The notes under the pieces: model-generated
Databases searched by the model: none
Told to the model about the DNA's origin: nothing
The model's input: only the letters and a program-made list of their open reading frames with translations
Assembly: GCF_014651075.1 (NCBI RefSeq)
Contig: NZ_BMWE01000001.1
Span: forward strand, 1 to 64,000
Direction of reading: 5' to 3'
Length of the DNA: 64,000 bases
Origin: Streptomyces djakartensis
Lineage (GTDB): Bacteria > Actinomycetota > Actinomycetes > Streptomycetales > Streptomycetaceae
Position numbers and translations under genes: made by a program
Part shown: one piece after another, positions 8,212 to 16,332 of the stretch
How the letters are laid out: every line of letters begins with the position of its first letter
Numbering within the stretch: position 1 is the stretch's first letter

Positions 8212-9435
8212 ATGGACCCCCTCGACGCCGGAGCGGGCGGCCTCCTGAAGCAGCCGAAGTCCGTGTGGGCGACCGCCGGGGCGTCGGTCGTCGCCTTCAT
8301 GGGCATCGGGCTGGTCGACCCGATCCTGCCGTCCATCGCCCACGGCCTCGACGCCACGCCGAGCCAGGTCTCCCTGCTCTTCACCTCGTACTTCCTCATC
8401 ACCGCCGTGGCGATGCTGGTGACCGGCTTCGTCTCCAGCCGCATCGGCGGCCGCAGGACCCTGCTGCTCGGTCTCGCGTTCGTCGTGGTGTTCGCCGGGC
8501 TCGCGGGCACCTCCGGCACCGTCGGCGAACTCGTCGCGTTCCGGGCGGGCTGGGGCCTCGGCAACGCGCTGTTCGTCTCCACGGCCCTGGCGGTCATCGT
8601 CGGCGCGGCGGCCGGCGGCAGCGCCGCGGCGATCCTGCTCTACGAATCGGCGCTGGGGCTCGGCATGGCGTGCGGCCCGCTGCTGGGCGCCCTGCTCGGG
8701 GACGCCAGCTGGCGCTACCCCTTCTTCGGTACGGCGTTCCTGATGGCTGTCGGCTTCCTGTGCATCACGGTGTTCCTCGAGGAGCAGCCCAAGCCGGCCC
8801 GCAGGACCTCGCCCCTGGACCCGGTCAGGGCCCTGGCCCACGGCGGCCTGGCGTCGGCCGCGGTCTCGGCGTTCTTCTACAACTACACGTTCTTCACCGT
8901 GCTGGCCTTCACGCCCTTCGTGCTGAACATGAGCCCGTACCGGTCGGGAGCGGTCTTCTTCGCCTGGGGAGTGCTGCTCGCCGTCTTCTCGGTGATCGTG
9001 GCGCCGCGGCTGCAGAAGCGGTTCGGTTCCCTGAAGGTGCTCGGCGGTTCGCTGGCGCTGCTCGCGGCCGACGTGCTGGTGCTCGGCTACGGCTCGCACA
9101 CCACGGCCGTCGTCTGCACGATCCTGTCCGGCGCCTTCATCGGCGTGAACAACACCGTATACACCGAGCTGGCCCTCGGCGTCTCGGACGCGCCCCGGCC
9201 GGTGGCGAGCGCGGGCTACAACTTCGTCCGGTGGTTCGCGGCGGCCGCCGCTCCGTACTTCGCGCCGAAGATCGAGGAGTGGACCGACGTCCACATCCCG
9301 TTCGCGGTGGCGGCCGTCACCGCGATCGTCGGCGCCGCGGTGGTCGTCGTACAGCGGAAGGTCCTCACGCGGGAAGCCGAGGAGCCGCAGACCCGGCACG
9401 CGAGCGAGGACGGTGTCGCAGTCTTCGCCAACTGA
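8212..9435 (+). CDS. MFS drug-type exporter
   Basis: A 407-aa transporter with about 12 membrane helices. The first loop carries the MFS motif between helices 2 and 3 (GFVSSRIGGRRTLL) and helix 1 contains VVAFMGIGLVDPILPSI, as in DHA1-type drug/proton antiporters. The ATG at 8212 has a good ribosome site (GGAAAGGGAGC). An upstream start at 8134 would read through the operator-like dyads and is unlikely. It is probably induced by a small molecule through that operator. It is convergent with the SUFU-domain gene. Confidence 0.9.
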   Translation: MDPLDAGAGGLLKQPKSVWATAGASVVAFMGIGLVDPILPSIAHGLDATPSQVSLLFTSYFLITAVAMLVTGFVSSRIGGRRTLLLGLAFVVVFAGLAGTSGTVGELVAFRAGWGLGNALFVSTALAVIVGAAAGGSAAAILLYESALGLGMACGPLLGALLGDASWRYPFFGTAFLMAVGFLCITVFLEEQPKPARRTSPLDPVRALAHGGLASAAVSAFFYNYTFFTVLAFTPFVLNMSPYRSGAVFFAWGVLLAVFSVIVAPRLQKRFGSLKVLGGSLALLAADVLVLGYGSHTTAVVCTILSGAFIGVNNTVYTELALGVSDAPRPVASAGYNFVRWFAAAAAPYFAPKIEEWTDVHIPFAVAAVTAIVGAAVVVVQRKVLTREAEEPQTRHASEDGVAVFAN

Positions 9436-9465
9436 CGCCTTCCGGCCAGGTGTTGGTGAGCTTGC

Positions 9466-10050
9466 TCACTCCAGCGGGACGGACTTCCGGGACGGATCCC
9501 GCAGGTCCGTCCCCTGGTTCAGCCACCGCTCGTGGAGCGCCTGCGCGCCGTGTACGCGCTTCCACGCGGCCTCGTTCGGGGTCATCGGCAGCAGCGGCAG
9601 GAACCGCACGGGATCGAGGGGCTCGTCGAGCACGAGGTCCTCGACCAAACCGCCCGGCTCGGCGACGAGGACCGAGGTGAAGGGAGCGCCGGGCCACAGC
9701 GGCTCCCCCACGTCGAGGGAGGCGCCGGGAGCCACGATCAGACCCTCCACCTGTGGAGACGCGGCGAGCACGGCGAGCGGGCGGAGCACCTTGCCGGTGT
9801 CGGCGACCCCGGAGCGGACCGAGAGGACCAGCTCGGCACGCGGTCCCCTGACCGGGTCGGCGACGACCGCCGTCGGGTCCGTCATGGGGTGCGCGGACAT
9901 GCCGAGCGTGGCGTAGCGGACGATGTCGCCCTCCTGGAAGCGGAGCACCTCGATGCGGTCCGTGCCGAGGAAGGTGACCGCCGCGCGCGCGTCCGGTTCG
10001 CCCAGCGCCGTACGCAACCGGGCCTCGACCAGAGGAAGAACATCTGCCAT
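9466..10050 (-). CDS. Suppressor-of-fused (SUFU) domain protein
   Basis: A 194-aa protein matching the bacterial SUFU family: FLGTDRIEVLRF at the N-terminus, the central RPLAVLAASPQVEGLI and PLWPGAPFTSVLV, and a C-terminal LLPMTPNEAAWKR. Bacterial SUFU proteins are of unknown function and are often proposed as immunity proteins or scaffolds. The start at 10050 (MADVLPLVEARL) begins exactly at the conserved part. Its promoter must lie in the same intergenic region as the corA leader. Confidence 0.85.
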   Translation of the reverse strand: MADVLPLVEARLRTALGEPDARAAVTFLGTDRIEVLRFQEGDIVRYATLGMSAHPMTDPTAVVADPVRGPRAELVLSVRSGVADTGKVLRPLAVLAASPQVEGLIVAPGASLDVGEPLWPGAPFTSVLVAEPGGLVEDLVLDEPLDPVRFLPLLPMTPNEAAWKRVHGAQALHERWLNQGTDLRDPSRKSVPLE

Positions 10051-10092
10051 GCGGCGAGCATAGAACTCGTCAGTAGCGGGCAAAGCAGCGCC

Positions 10093-10121
10093 TTGACACG
10101 TCGGGCGGCTGTTACTCTTAC
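10093..10121 (+). promoter_or_regulatory. Candidate corA promoter
   Basis: A perfect TTGACA -35 box at 10093-10098 with a weak -10 candidate TCTTAC at 10116-10121, spacing 17. It would start a leader of about 380 nucleotides before corA. Confidence 0.45.
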
Positions 10122-10217
10122 CCGGTGGTTCGGGGCAGCACGTGTAAGCGTCGCGATCAAGCCCCGACGCCGATGGAACTCCCTTACGAGGGACCGGCCG
10201 GAGGAGGTGGGACTGCA

Positions 10218-10271
10218 ATGGATCGAAGTCGACCGTGCAGTAGCACCACGCTCTTCCCGCCGCTGACGTAG
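10218..10271 (+). CDS. 17-codon upstream ORF in the corA leader (candidate leader peptide)
   Basis: A short ORF starts with ATG at 10218 behind a very strong ribosome site (GGAGGAGG, 10200-10207) and ends at TAG 10269-10271. The peptide is MDRSRPCSSTTLFPPLT. It ends 237 bases before the corA start. Just before it is a small hairpin TCCCT-TACG-AGGGA (10180-10193). The rest of the 458-bp spacer (10051-10508) holds no other gene. In Salmonella the Mg2+ transporter genes mgtA and corA have translated leader ORFs (mgtL, corL) that control read-through. The Pro-Pro pair is reminiscent of that, but the role here is inference. Confidence 0.5.
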   Translation: MDRSRPCSSTTLFPPLT

Positions 10272-10508
10272 CTGTTCTGGCTCTGGCTGGCTGCCACCTC
10301 TCGCACTCGCCTCACCGCGGAAGAGCGCTTCGTTTCGCTTCACCTGATCTGCCTCAGTAGCTGAATCAGTAACGAACCCCGCCACCGTGACGGTGCGGTG
10401 CTCCCCGCTTTGTGGACGTGCCAAACATCTTCGGTCCCGACGTCCTCATTCCGGGTAGTTCCACCCGTCGCCGGCGCCTTTCGTTGCACGCCCGCGAAGG
10501 AGCCCGCC

Positions 10509-11627
10509 ATGTCGATGATCCGCGACCTGCGCGCCGTCGTCCGCCCGTCCCGTGTGTCGCTGCGCAAGGAGAGCGGGACGTACGACGCCACCCGCAGCCC
10601 CGCGACGCCGTCGGCCGTCGTCGACTGCGCCGTCTACCGGGACGGCCGCCGCATCGAGACCGAGACCCCGCTGACCCCGCACGAGGCGGTGCGCCTGGCG
10701 CGCCGCGACGGGGGCTTCGTGTGGATCGGCCTGCACGAGCCGACCGAGGCGGAATTCGCCGGTATCGCCGCCGAGTTCGGGCTGCACCCGCTGGCCGTGG
10801 AGGACGCCGTCCAGGCCCACCAGCGGCCCAAGCTGGAGCGCTACGACGACTCGCTGTTCACGGTCTTCAAGACCATCCACTACGTGGAGCACGACCAGCT
10901 CGACGCCAACAGCGAGGTGGTCGAGTCCGGCGAGGTCATGTGCTTCACCGGACGGGACTTCTTCATCACCGTCCGGCACGGCGGAAAGGGTTCCCTGCGG
11001 GCCCTCAGGCACCGCCTCCAGGACGACCCCGAGCTGCTGGCCAAGGGCCCCTCGGCGGTGCTGCACGCCATCGCCGACCACGTCGTCGACGGGTACATCG
11101 CGGTCGCCGACGCGGTGCAGGACGACATCGACGAGGTCGAGATCGAGGTGTTCTCCCCAGGCCGCCGCAAGGGCACCCCGCGCGGCACGGACGCCGGCCG
11201 GATCTACCAACTCAAGCGCGAGGTTCTGGAGTTCAAGCGGGCCGTGTCGCCGCTGCTGCGGCCCATGCAGCTGCTGAGCGAGCGTCCGATGCGGCTGGTC
11301 GACCCGGACATCCAGAAGTACTTCCGCGACGTCGCCGACCACCTGGCCCGCGTCCAGGAACAGGTCATCGGCTTCGACGAGCTGCTCAACTCCATCCTCC
11401 AGGCCAACCTCGCGCAGGCCTCCGTGGCGCAGAACGAGGACATGCGGAAGATCACCTCGTGGGCCGCGATCATCGCCGTGCCGACGATGGTGTGCGGGGT
11501 GTACGGCATGAACTTCGACCACATGCCGGAGCTGCACTGGCGGTACGGCTACCCGGTGATCATGGGCATCACGGTGGTCATCTGCCTCGGCATCCACCGC
11601 ACCCTCAAGCGGAACGGCTGGCTGTGA
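10509..11627 (+). CDS. corA: CorA family magnesium/cobalt transporter
   Basis: A 372-aa CorA protein: a long cytoplasmic N-terminal alpha/beta domain, a coiled helix, and two C-terminal membrane helices with the universal YGMNF motif near residues 331-335 followed by HMPEL, which forms the selectivity loop. It works as a pentameric Mg2+ (Co2+, Ni2+) channel in the plasma membrane. The start ATG 10509 has CGAAGGAG just before it. The first ~60 residues extend beyond the minimal CorA fold, as in actinobacterial homologues. It sits behind a long leader with an upstream ORF and near a cytoplasmic MgtE-N/CBS gene, so this looks like a magnesium-homeostasis neighbourhood. Confidence 0.95.
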   Translation: MSMIRDLRAVVRPSRVSLRKESGTYDATRSPATPSAVVDCAVYRDGRRIETETPLTPHEAVRLARRDGGFVWIGLHEPTEAEFAGIAAEFGLHPLAVEDAVQAHQRPKLERYDDSLFTVFKTIHYVEHDQLDANSEVVESGEVMCFTGRDFFITVRHGGKGSLRALRHRLQDDPELLAKGPSAVLHAIADHVVDGYIAVADAVQDDIDEVEIEVFSPGRRKGTPRGTDAGRIYQLKREVLEFKRAVSPLLRPMQLLSERPMRLVDPDIQKYFRDVADHLARVQEQVIGFDELLNSILQANLAQASVAQNEDMRKITSWAAIIAVPTMVCGVYGMNFDHMPELHWRYGYPVIMGITVVICLGIHRTLKRNGWL

Positions 11628-11650
11628 CCGGCCTGGATAGGCTGAGCCCC

Positions 11651-12163
11651 ATGACGGATGAGCTGCTCGGCCACGCCCTCGTCGAGGAGGCCACGAAGAA
11701 GTCCGGCCTCGTCTGGGTCCAGGGCCCGGACAGCCCGGCGCGCGCGCTGTGGCACGTGTGGCACGAGGGCGCCGCGTGCCTGGTCGGCGACGGGCCCGGC
11801 GAGCAGCCGCTGCCCGGGCTGAACGAGGGGGCCGAGGCGCAGGTGACCGTCCGCAGCAAGGACAAGGGGGGCCGGCTGGTCTCCTGGACCGCGCGGGTCA
11901 GGCAGCTCGAGCCGGGCTCCGAGGCGTGGGACGCGACGGTCGCCGAGCTCAAGGGCAAGCGGCTGAACGCGCCCGACGGCGAGGCCATGACCGAGCGCTG
12001 GGCCCGCGAGTGCCGGGTGCTGCGGCTGGAGCCGACCGGAGACCGGGCGCCGATGCCCGACGGCTCCCTGGCCGAGGCCCCGCTGCCGTCCCCGGCGATC
12101 ACCCGCCGGCCGATCCCGGCGGGGCTGCCCCGGCTGCTGCTGAAGAAGCGCAAACGGGGCTGA
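11651..12163 (+). CDS. Split-barrel flavin-type (pyridoxamine oxidase-like) protein
   Basis: A 170-aa protein that starts 23 bases after corA and may be co-transcribed. The arrangement TKKSGLVWVQ, ALWHVWHEGAACLVG and RWARECRVLRLEP is that of actinobacterial proteins related to F420/FMN-binding split barrels, with a basic C-terminus (LLLKKRKRG). No substrate can be assigned. It ends 5 bases from the convergent lipoprotein gene. Confidence 0.65.
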   Translation: MTDELLGHALVEEATKKSGLVWVQGPDSPARALWHVWHEGAACLVGDGPGEQPLPGLNEGAEAQVTVRSKDKGGRLVSWTARVRQLEPGSEAWDATVAELKGKRLNAPDGEAMTERWARECRVLRLEPTGDRAPMPDGSLAEAPLPSPAITRRPIPAGLPRLLLKKRKRG

Positions 12164-12168
12164 CGGCT

Positions 12169-12948
12169 CTACGACGCCGGCAGCTGCTTGCCGTAGTCCA
12201 CCGTCTCGTTCCGCTCCGGCTCCCTGAGGGAGAAGTCCTCCCCCCAGGCGGAGAAGGTGAGGACGCCCGCGCTGCCGGCCCGCTCCAGGCGCAGCGGATA
12301 CGGCTTGCCCTCGAGGGAGACCTCCAGGGTGCCGCCGGATCCCTTGTCGCCGGTGATGCGGATGGTGCGGATGCCCGCCTGCTCGTCGTGGCCGTCCGTG
12401 GCGAGCGTGCCGTGCAGGGTCAGCAGACCGTCGAGGAGGATCCCTTTGTCCGTGAAACCGCTGAACTTCTTGTACGAAGGATCGCCTTGCGGCACCTTCA
12501 CGAACTTGCCGCCGAGCTTGGAGGCCGCCGCCGCGTCCCCCTCGCCCTTCTCGCCCTGGCCGCCGCCGTGACTCCAGAACTCCGCGTCGGCCTTGACGAA
12601 GAGCTGCTCGCCGACGCGCAGCAGCCGGAAGGTGGCCCCCTCCGCAGTGACCGACCCCTCGCCGCCGTCTTCCTTCAGGCGCATGTCGAGCGCGTACGTG
12701 CGTCCGCCGCTGACGACGTTGCCGTGCACCCGGACAGCCCCCGCGGACTCGGCGGCCGTACGGGTCTTGGCCTGGATCTTCGCGGCCGGCAGTCTGCCGA
12801 CCCCGTTGGTGCCCTCGTTAGGATCCTCCTTCGAGCAACCCGTGAGCACCGTTCCCGTCACCGCCAGTGCGCATATCGCGCTCACGAGTGCGGCACTGCG
12901 GTTGCGGCCCTGGGGAATCCGAGTCACAGGTGGGGCTGCCTCTCTCAT
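12169..12948 (-). CDS. Lipoprotein, LppX/LprG-like fold likely
   Basis: A 259-aa secreted lipoprotein. The N-terminus has a signal peptide (ALVSAICALAVTGT) ending in a lipobox LTGC, so the mature protein is anchored through Cys in the outer leaflet. The body (KIQAKTRTAAESAGAVRVHG, a LYS-rich middle, then LDGLLTLHG and PLRLER) resembles actinobacterial LppX/LprAFG or YoaJ-like lipoproteins that carry hydrophobic ligands. ATG 12948 is used; GTG 12927 gives a shorter and equally plausible signal peptide. It is divergent from the MgtE-N gene. Confidence 0.8.
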   Translation of the reverse strand: MREAAPPVTRIPQGRNRSAALVSAICALAVTGTVLTGCSKEDPNEGTNGVGRLPAAKIQAKTRTAAESAGAVRVHGNVVSGGRTYALDMRLKEDGGEGSVTAEGATFRLLRVGEQLFVKADAEFWSHGGGQGEKGEGDAAAASKLGGKFVKVPQGDPSYKKFSGFTDKGILLDGLLTLHGTLATDGHDEQAGIRTIRITGDKGSGGTLEVSLEGKPYPLRLERAGSAGVLTFSAWGEDFSLREPERNETVDYGKQLPAS

Positions 12949-13152
12949 GTGAGACCTGAACGGCGTACCGCAGGGTACCGGGGTCATGAGAGCCGACCGG
13001 AGCCAGTCCGTCCGGACCGTCCGCCGACGCACCCCCGATCGGGACGGGCTAGCCTGAAGCCCACCCGAGCGGGCAATTCGGAAGGCACGGGCACAAAGAC
13101 AGGCACACAGACAGGCAGCACGGAACACCCCGTACGAAAAGGAGCCGCGGCC

Positions 13153-14436
13153 ATGGCAGCGGGCGCCCCCCGGATCTTCGTCTCGCACCTCTCCGGTGTC
13201 GCCGTCTTCGACCCGGCCGGCGACCAGGTGGGGCGGGTGCGCGACCTGGTCGTCATGCTGCGGGTGGGGCAGCGACCGCCGAGGCTGCTCGGCCTGGTCG
13301 TCGAACTCGCCACCCGCCGCCGCATCTTCCTGCCCATGACCCGGGTCACCGCCATCCAGTCCGGCCAGGTGATCACCACCGGCGTGCTCAACGTCCGGCG
13401 CTTCGAGCAGCGGCCCACCGAGCGGCTGGTCTTCGGCGAGCTGCTGGACCGGCGGGTCACGCTCACCGAGACCAGCGAGGAGGTCACCGTCCTCGACCTG
13501 TCGGTGCATCAGCTGCCGGCCCGCAGGGACTGGGAGATCGACCGGGTCTTCGTCCGCAAGGGCCGCAGAAGCGGTGCCTTCCGGCGCGCCAAGGGCGAGG
13601 CGCTGACCGTCGAGTGGTCGGCCGTCACGGGCTTCTCCCTGGAGGAGCAGGGGCAGGGCGCCGAGAACCTGCTCGCCACCTTCGAGCAGCTGCGCCCCGC
13701 AGACCTGGCCAACGTCCTGCACCACCTCTCCCCCAAGCGCCGGGCCGAGGTCGCCGCCGCCCTCGACGACGACCGGCTGGCGGACGTGCTGGAGGAGTTG
13801 CCGGAGGACGACCAGATCGAGATCCTCGGCAAGCTGAAGGAGGAGCGCGCCGCCGATGTCCTGGAGGCCATGGACCCCGACGACGCGGCCGACCTGCTGG
13901 GCGAGCTGCCGACGGACGAGCAGGAGCGGCTGCTGAGCCTCATGCAGCCCGGCGACGCGGCCGACATGCGGCGGCTGATGTCGTACGAGGAGCGCACGGC
14001 GGGCGGTCTGATGACCACCGAGCCGATCGTGCTGCGCCCGGACGCCACCGTCGCCGACGCCCTCGCCCGCATCCGCAACCCCGACCTCTCCCCGGCCCTG
14101 GCGGCCCAGGTCTACGTCTGCCGCCCGCCGGACGAGACGCCGACGGGCAAGTACCTGGGCACGGTCCACTTCCAGCGCCTGCTGCGCGAGCCACCGCCCT
14201 CCCTGGTCAGTTCGATCGTGGACAGCGACCTGCAACCGCTCGATCCGGAGGCGGACCTGCCCGCGATCGCGGAGTTCTTCGCCACGTACGACATGGTCGC
14301 GGCACCCGTGGTCGACGAGGCGGGGGCGCTGCTCGGCGCGGTGACCGTGGACGACGTACTGGACCACATGCTCCCCGAGGACTGGCGGGAGTCCGAGTTC
14401 CATCTGGACGAGGAGGTGGCGACCGATGGTTCCTGA
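13153..14436 (+). CDS. Soluble MgtE-N plus CBS-domain protein (no membrane domain)
   Basis: A 427-aa protein with a PRC-barrel-like start (ISHLSG-type, here FVSHLSGVAVFDPAGDQVG), an MgtE N-terminal superhelix (~185-290: LRPADLANVLHHLSPKRRAEV and repeated EELPEDD/GELPTDE units) and paired CBS motifs (~300-420: GGLMTTEPIVLRPD, MVAAPVVDEAGALLGAVTVDDVLD). The MgtE transmembrane channel is absent, so it is unlikely to transport by itself and may sense Mg2+ or nucleotides for a partner such as the DUF1003 protein. Mycobacteria have a similar protein near mrp and corA. The next gene overlaps its end by 11 bases. Confidence 0.88.
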   Translation: MAAGAPRIFVSHLSGVAVFDPAGDQVGRVRDLVVMLRVGQRPPRLLGLVVELATRRRIFLPMTRVTAIQSGQVITTGVLNVRRFEQRPTERLVFGELLDRRVTLTETSEEVTVLDLSVHQLPARRDWEIDRVFVRKGRRSGAFRRAKGEALTVEWSAVTGFSLEEQGQGAENLLATFEQLRPADLANVLHHLSPKRRAEVAAALDDDRLADVLEELPEDDQIEILGKLKEERAADVLEAMDPDDAADLLGELPTDEQERLLSLMQPGDAADMRRLMSYEERTAGGLMTTEPIVLRPDATVADALARIRNPDLSPALAAQVYVCRPPDETPTGKYLGTVHFQRLLREPPPSLVSSIVDSDLQPLDPEADLPAIAEFFATYDMVAAPVVDEAGALLGAVTVDDVLDHMLPEDWRESEFHLDEEVATDGS

Positions 14437-15025
14437 GCGCGAGACCCTGCGGGAACGCACACCGTCCGGCGCCACGGCCGCCTCCCGGCCGCGCGGGCCC
14501 CGGCTCGACCAGCCCGGCGTGCCCAGGCGCCGGTTCCTGCCCGAATACGATCCGGAGGCCTTCGGCCGGCTGTCGGAACGCATCGCGCGCTTCCTCGGCA
14601 CGGGCCGGTTCCTCGTCTGGATGACGGCCGTCATCATCCTGTGGGTGGCCTGGAACAGCCTCGCCCCGCGCGACCTGCGCTTCGACGAGTACCCGTTCAT
14701 CTTCCTGACCCTGATGCTGTCGCTGCAGGCCTCCTACGCCGCCCCGCTGATCCTGCTCGCGCAGAACCGGCAGGACGACCGCGACCGGGTCAACCTGGAG
14801 CAGGACCGCAAGCAGAACGAGCGGTCGATCGCGGACACCGAGTACCTCACCCGTGAGATCGCCGCCCTGCGCATCGGCCTGGGCGAGGTCGCCACCCGCG
14901 ACTGGATCCGCTCCGAGTTCCAGGACATGATCAAGGAGCTGGAGGAACGCCAGAACGGTCACCGTCACGACCCCGCCGTATTCCCGGCGGAACGGTCACG
15001 GGGACGTGACGCAGACGACCGCTGA
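14426..15025 (+). CDS. DUF1003 family membrane protein
   Basis: A 199-aa protein with two or three membrane helices (VWMTAVIILWVAWNSL and FIFLTLMLSLQASYAAPLIL) and the DUF1003 signature QNRQDDRDRVNLEQDRKQNE followed by a helical cytoplasmic tail. The start overlaps the preceding gene by 11 bases, indicating translational coupling and a functional partnership with the MgtE-N/CBS protein. Function is unknown; the context suggests divalent cation homeostasis. Confidence 0.88.
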   Translation: MVPERETLRERTPSGATAASRPRGPRLDQPGVPRRRFLPEYDPEAFGRLSERIARFLGTGRFLVWMTAVIILWVAWNSLAPRDLRFDEYPFIFLTLMLSLQASYAAPLILLAQNRQDDRDRVNLEQDRKQNERSIADTEYLTREIAALRIGLGEVATRDWIRSEFQDMIKELEERQNGHRHDPAVFPAERSRGRDADDR

Positions 15026-15068
15026 GACGCTTTCCTACGCACCGGTACGGCGCCGTACCATCGTCACT

Positions 15069-16202
15069 ATGGCTACGGAAGACGCGGTGCGCGAGGCACT
15101 GGCGACGGTGAACGACCCCGAGATCCACAAGCCCATCACCGAACTCGGGATGGTCAAGTCCGTGGAGATCGGCGCTGACGGCGCGGTCGCGGTCACCGTG
15201 TACCTGACGGTCTCGGGCTGTCCGATGCGGGACACGATCACGCAGCGCGTCACCGAGGCGGTCTCCCGCGTCGAGGGCGTCACCCGCGTCGACGTCACAC
15301 TCGACGTGATGAGCGACGAGCAGCGCCGCGAGCTGGCGTCCGCGCTGCGCGGCGGCCAGGCCGAGCGCGAGGTCCCCTTCGCCAAGCCGGGCAGCCTGAC
15401 CCGTGTGTACGCGGTCGCCTCCGGCAAGGGCGGCGTCGGCAAGTCCTCGGTGACGGTGAACCTGGCGGCGGCGATGGCGGCCGACGGCCTCAAGGTCGGT
15501 GTCGTGGACGCCGACATCTACGGCCACTCCGTGCCGCGCATGCTGGGCGCCGACGGCCGCCCCACCCAGGTCGAGAACATGATCATGCCGCCGTCGGCGA
15601 ACGGTGTGAAGGTCATCTCGATCGGCATGTTCACCCCGGGCAACGCCCCGGTCGTCTGGCGCGGCCCGATGCTGCACCGCGCTCTCCAGCAGTTCCTGGC
15701 GGACGTGTACTGGGGCGACCTGGACGTCCTGCTCCTGGACCTGCCGCCGGGCACGGGCGACATCGCGATCTCCGTGGCCCAGCTCGTCCCGAACGCCGAG
15801 ATCCTCGTCGTGACCACCCCGCAGCAGGCCGCCGCCGAGGTCGCCGAGCGGGCCGGTTCCATCGCCGTGCAGACCCACCAGAAGATCGTCGGCGTGGTCG
15901 AGAACATGTCCGGCCTGCCCTGCCCGCACTGCGGCGAGATGGTCGACGTCTTCGGCACGGGCGGCGGCCAGGTGGTGGCCGACGGTCTGACGCGTACGAC
16001 CGGTACGTCGGTCCCCGTGCTGGGCAACATCCCGATCGACGTCCGCCTCCGCGAGGGCGGCGACGACGGCAAGCCGGTGGTCCTGACGGACCCGGACTCC
16101 CCGGCGGGCTCGGCCCTGCGCGCGATCGCCGGAAAGCTGGGCGGCCGGCAGCGCGGCCTGTCGGGCCTGTCCCTCGGTATCACCCCGAAGAACAAGTTCT
16201 GA
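15069..16202 (+). CDS. mrp: Mrp/NBP35-type Fe-S cluster carrier ATPase
   Basis: A 377-aa P-loop protein. The N-terminal MIP18/DUF59 domain (residues ~5-80, EIHKPITELGMV) precedes the deviant Walker A motif SGKGGVGKSS at ~118-127, VVDADIYGHSVPRM and DLPPGTGD switch motifs, and a CPHC pair near residue 285 that could bridge an Fe-S cluster between two subunits. It loads [4Fe-4S] clusters onto apo-proteins. The start ATG 15069 lies 43 bases after the previous gene. The gene lies near sigE/htrA/tatB in actinobacteria generally, as it does here. Confidence 0.94.
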   Translation: MATEDAVREALATVNDPEIHKPITELGMVKSVEIGADGAVAVTVYLTVSGCPMRDTITQRVTEAVSRVEGVTRVDVTLDVMSDEQRRELASALRGGQAEREVPFAKPGSLTRVYAVASGKGGVGKSSVTVNLAAAMAADGLKVGVVDADIYGHSVPRMLGADGRPTQVENMIMPPSANGVKVISIGMFTPGNAPVVWRGPMLHRALQQFLADVYWGDLDVLLLDLPPGTGDIAISVAQLVPNAEILVVTTPQQAAAEVAERAGSIAVQTHQKIVGVVENMSGLPCPHCGEMVDVFGTGGGQVVADGLTRTTGTSVPVLGNIPIDVRLREGGDDGKPVVLTDPDSPAGSALRAIAGKLGGRQRGLSGLSLGITPKNKF

Positions 16203-16230
16203 CCGCCATGCCCCTGGGGGCGATGCCCTC

Positions 16231-16275
16231 AGGGGCGCGGGGAACTGCGCGAGCAAGCACATCGCACCCGCGGTC
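16231..16275 (+). repeat. Dispersed intergenic repeat, copy B
   Basis: AGGGGCGCGGGGAACTGCGC followed by GAGCAAGCACA and ACCCGCGG matches 7335-7380 in the same orientation. It lies in the 130-bp spacer between mrp and the next gene (convergent). Confidence 0.75.
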
Positions 16276-16332
16276 GCCCACGTGGCCCAGGCCCTACGGC
16301 GAAGGGGCGCCGCAACGAACGGCGCCCCACCC

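Noticed and set aside
12949..14700. Long minus-strand open frame continuing upstream of the lipoprotein gene
   Set aside because: It is antisense to the MgtE-N/CBS and DUF1003 genes, which have clear protein families. The openness is a product of high GC content.
16203..16332. Short gene between mrp and the convergent hypothetical gene
   Set aside because: The spacer is accounted for by a dispersed repeat and has no start with a ribosome site.
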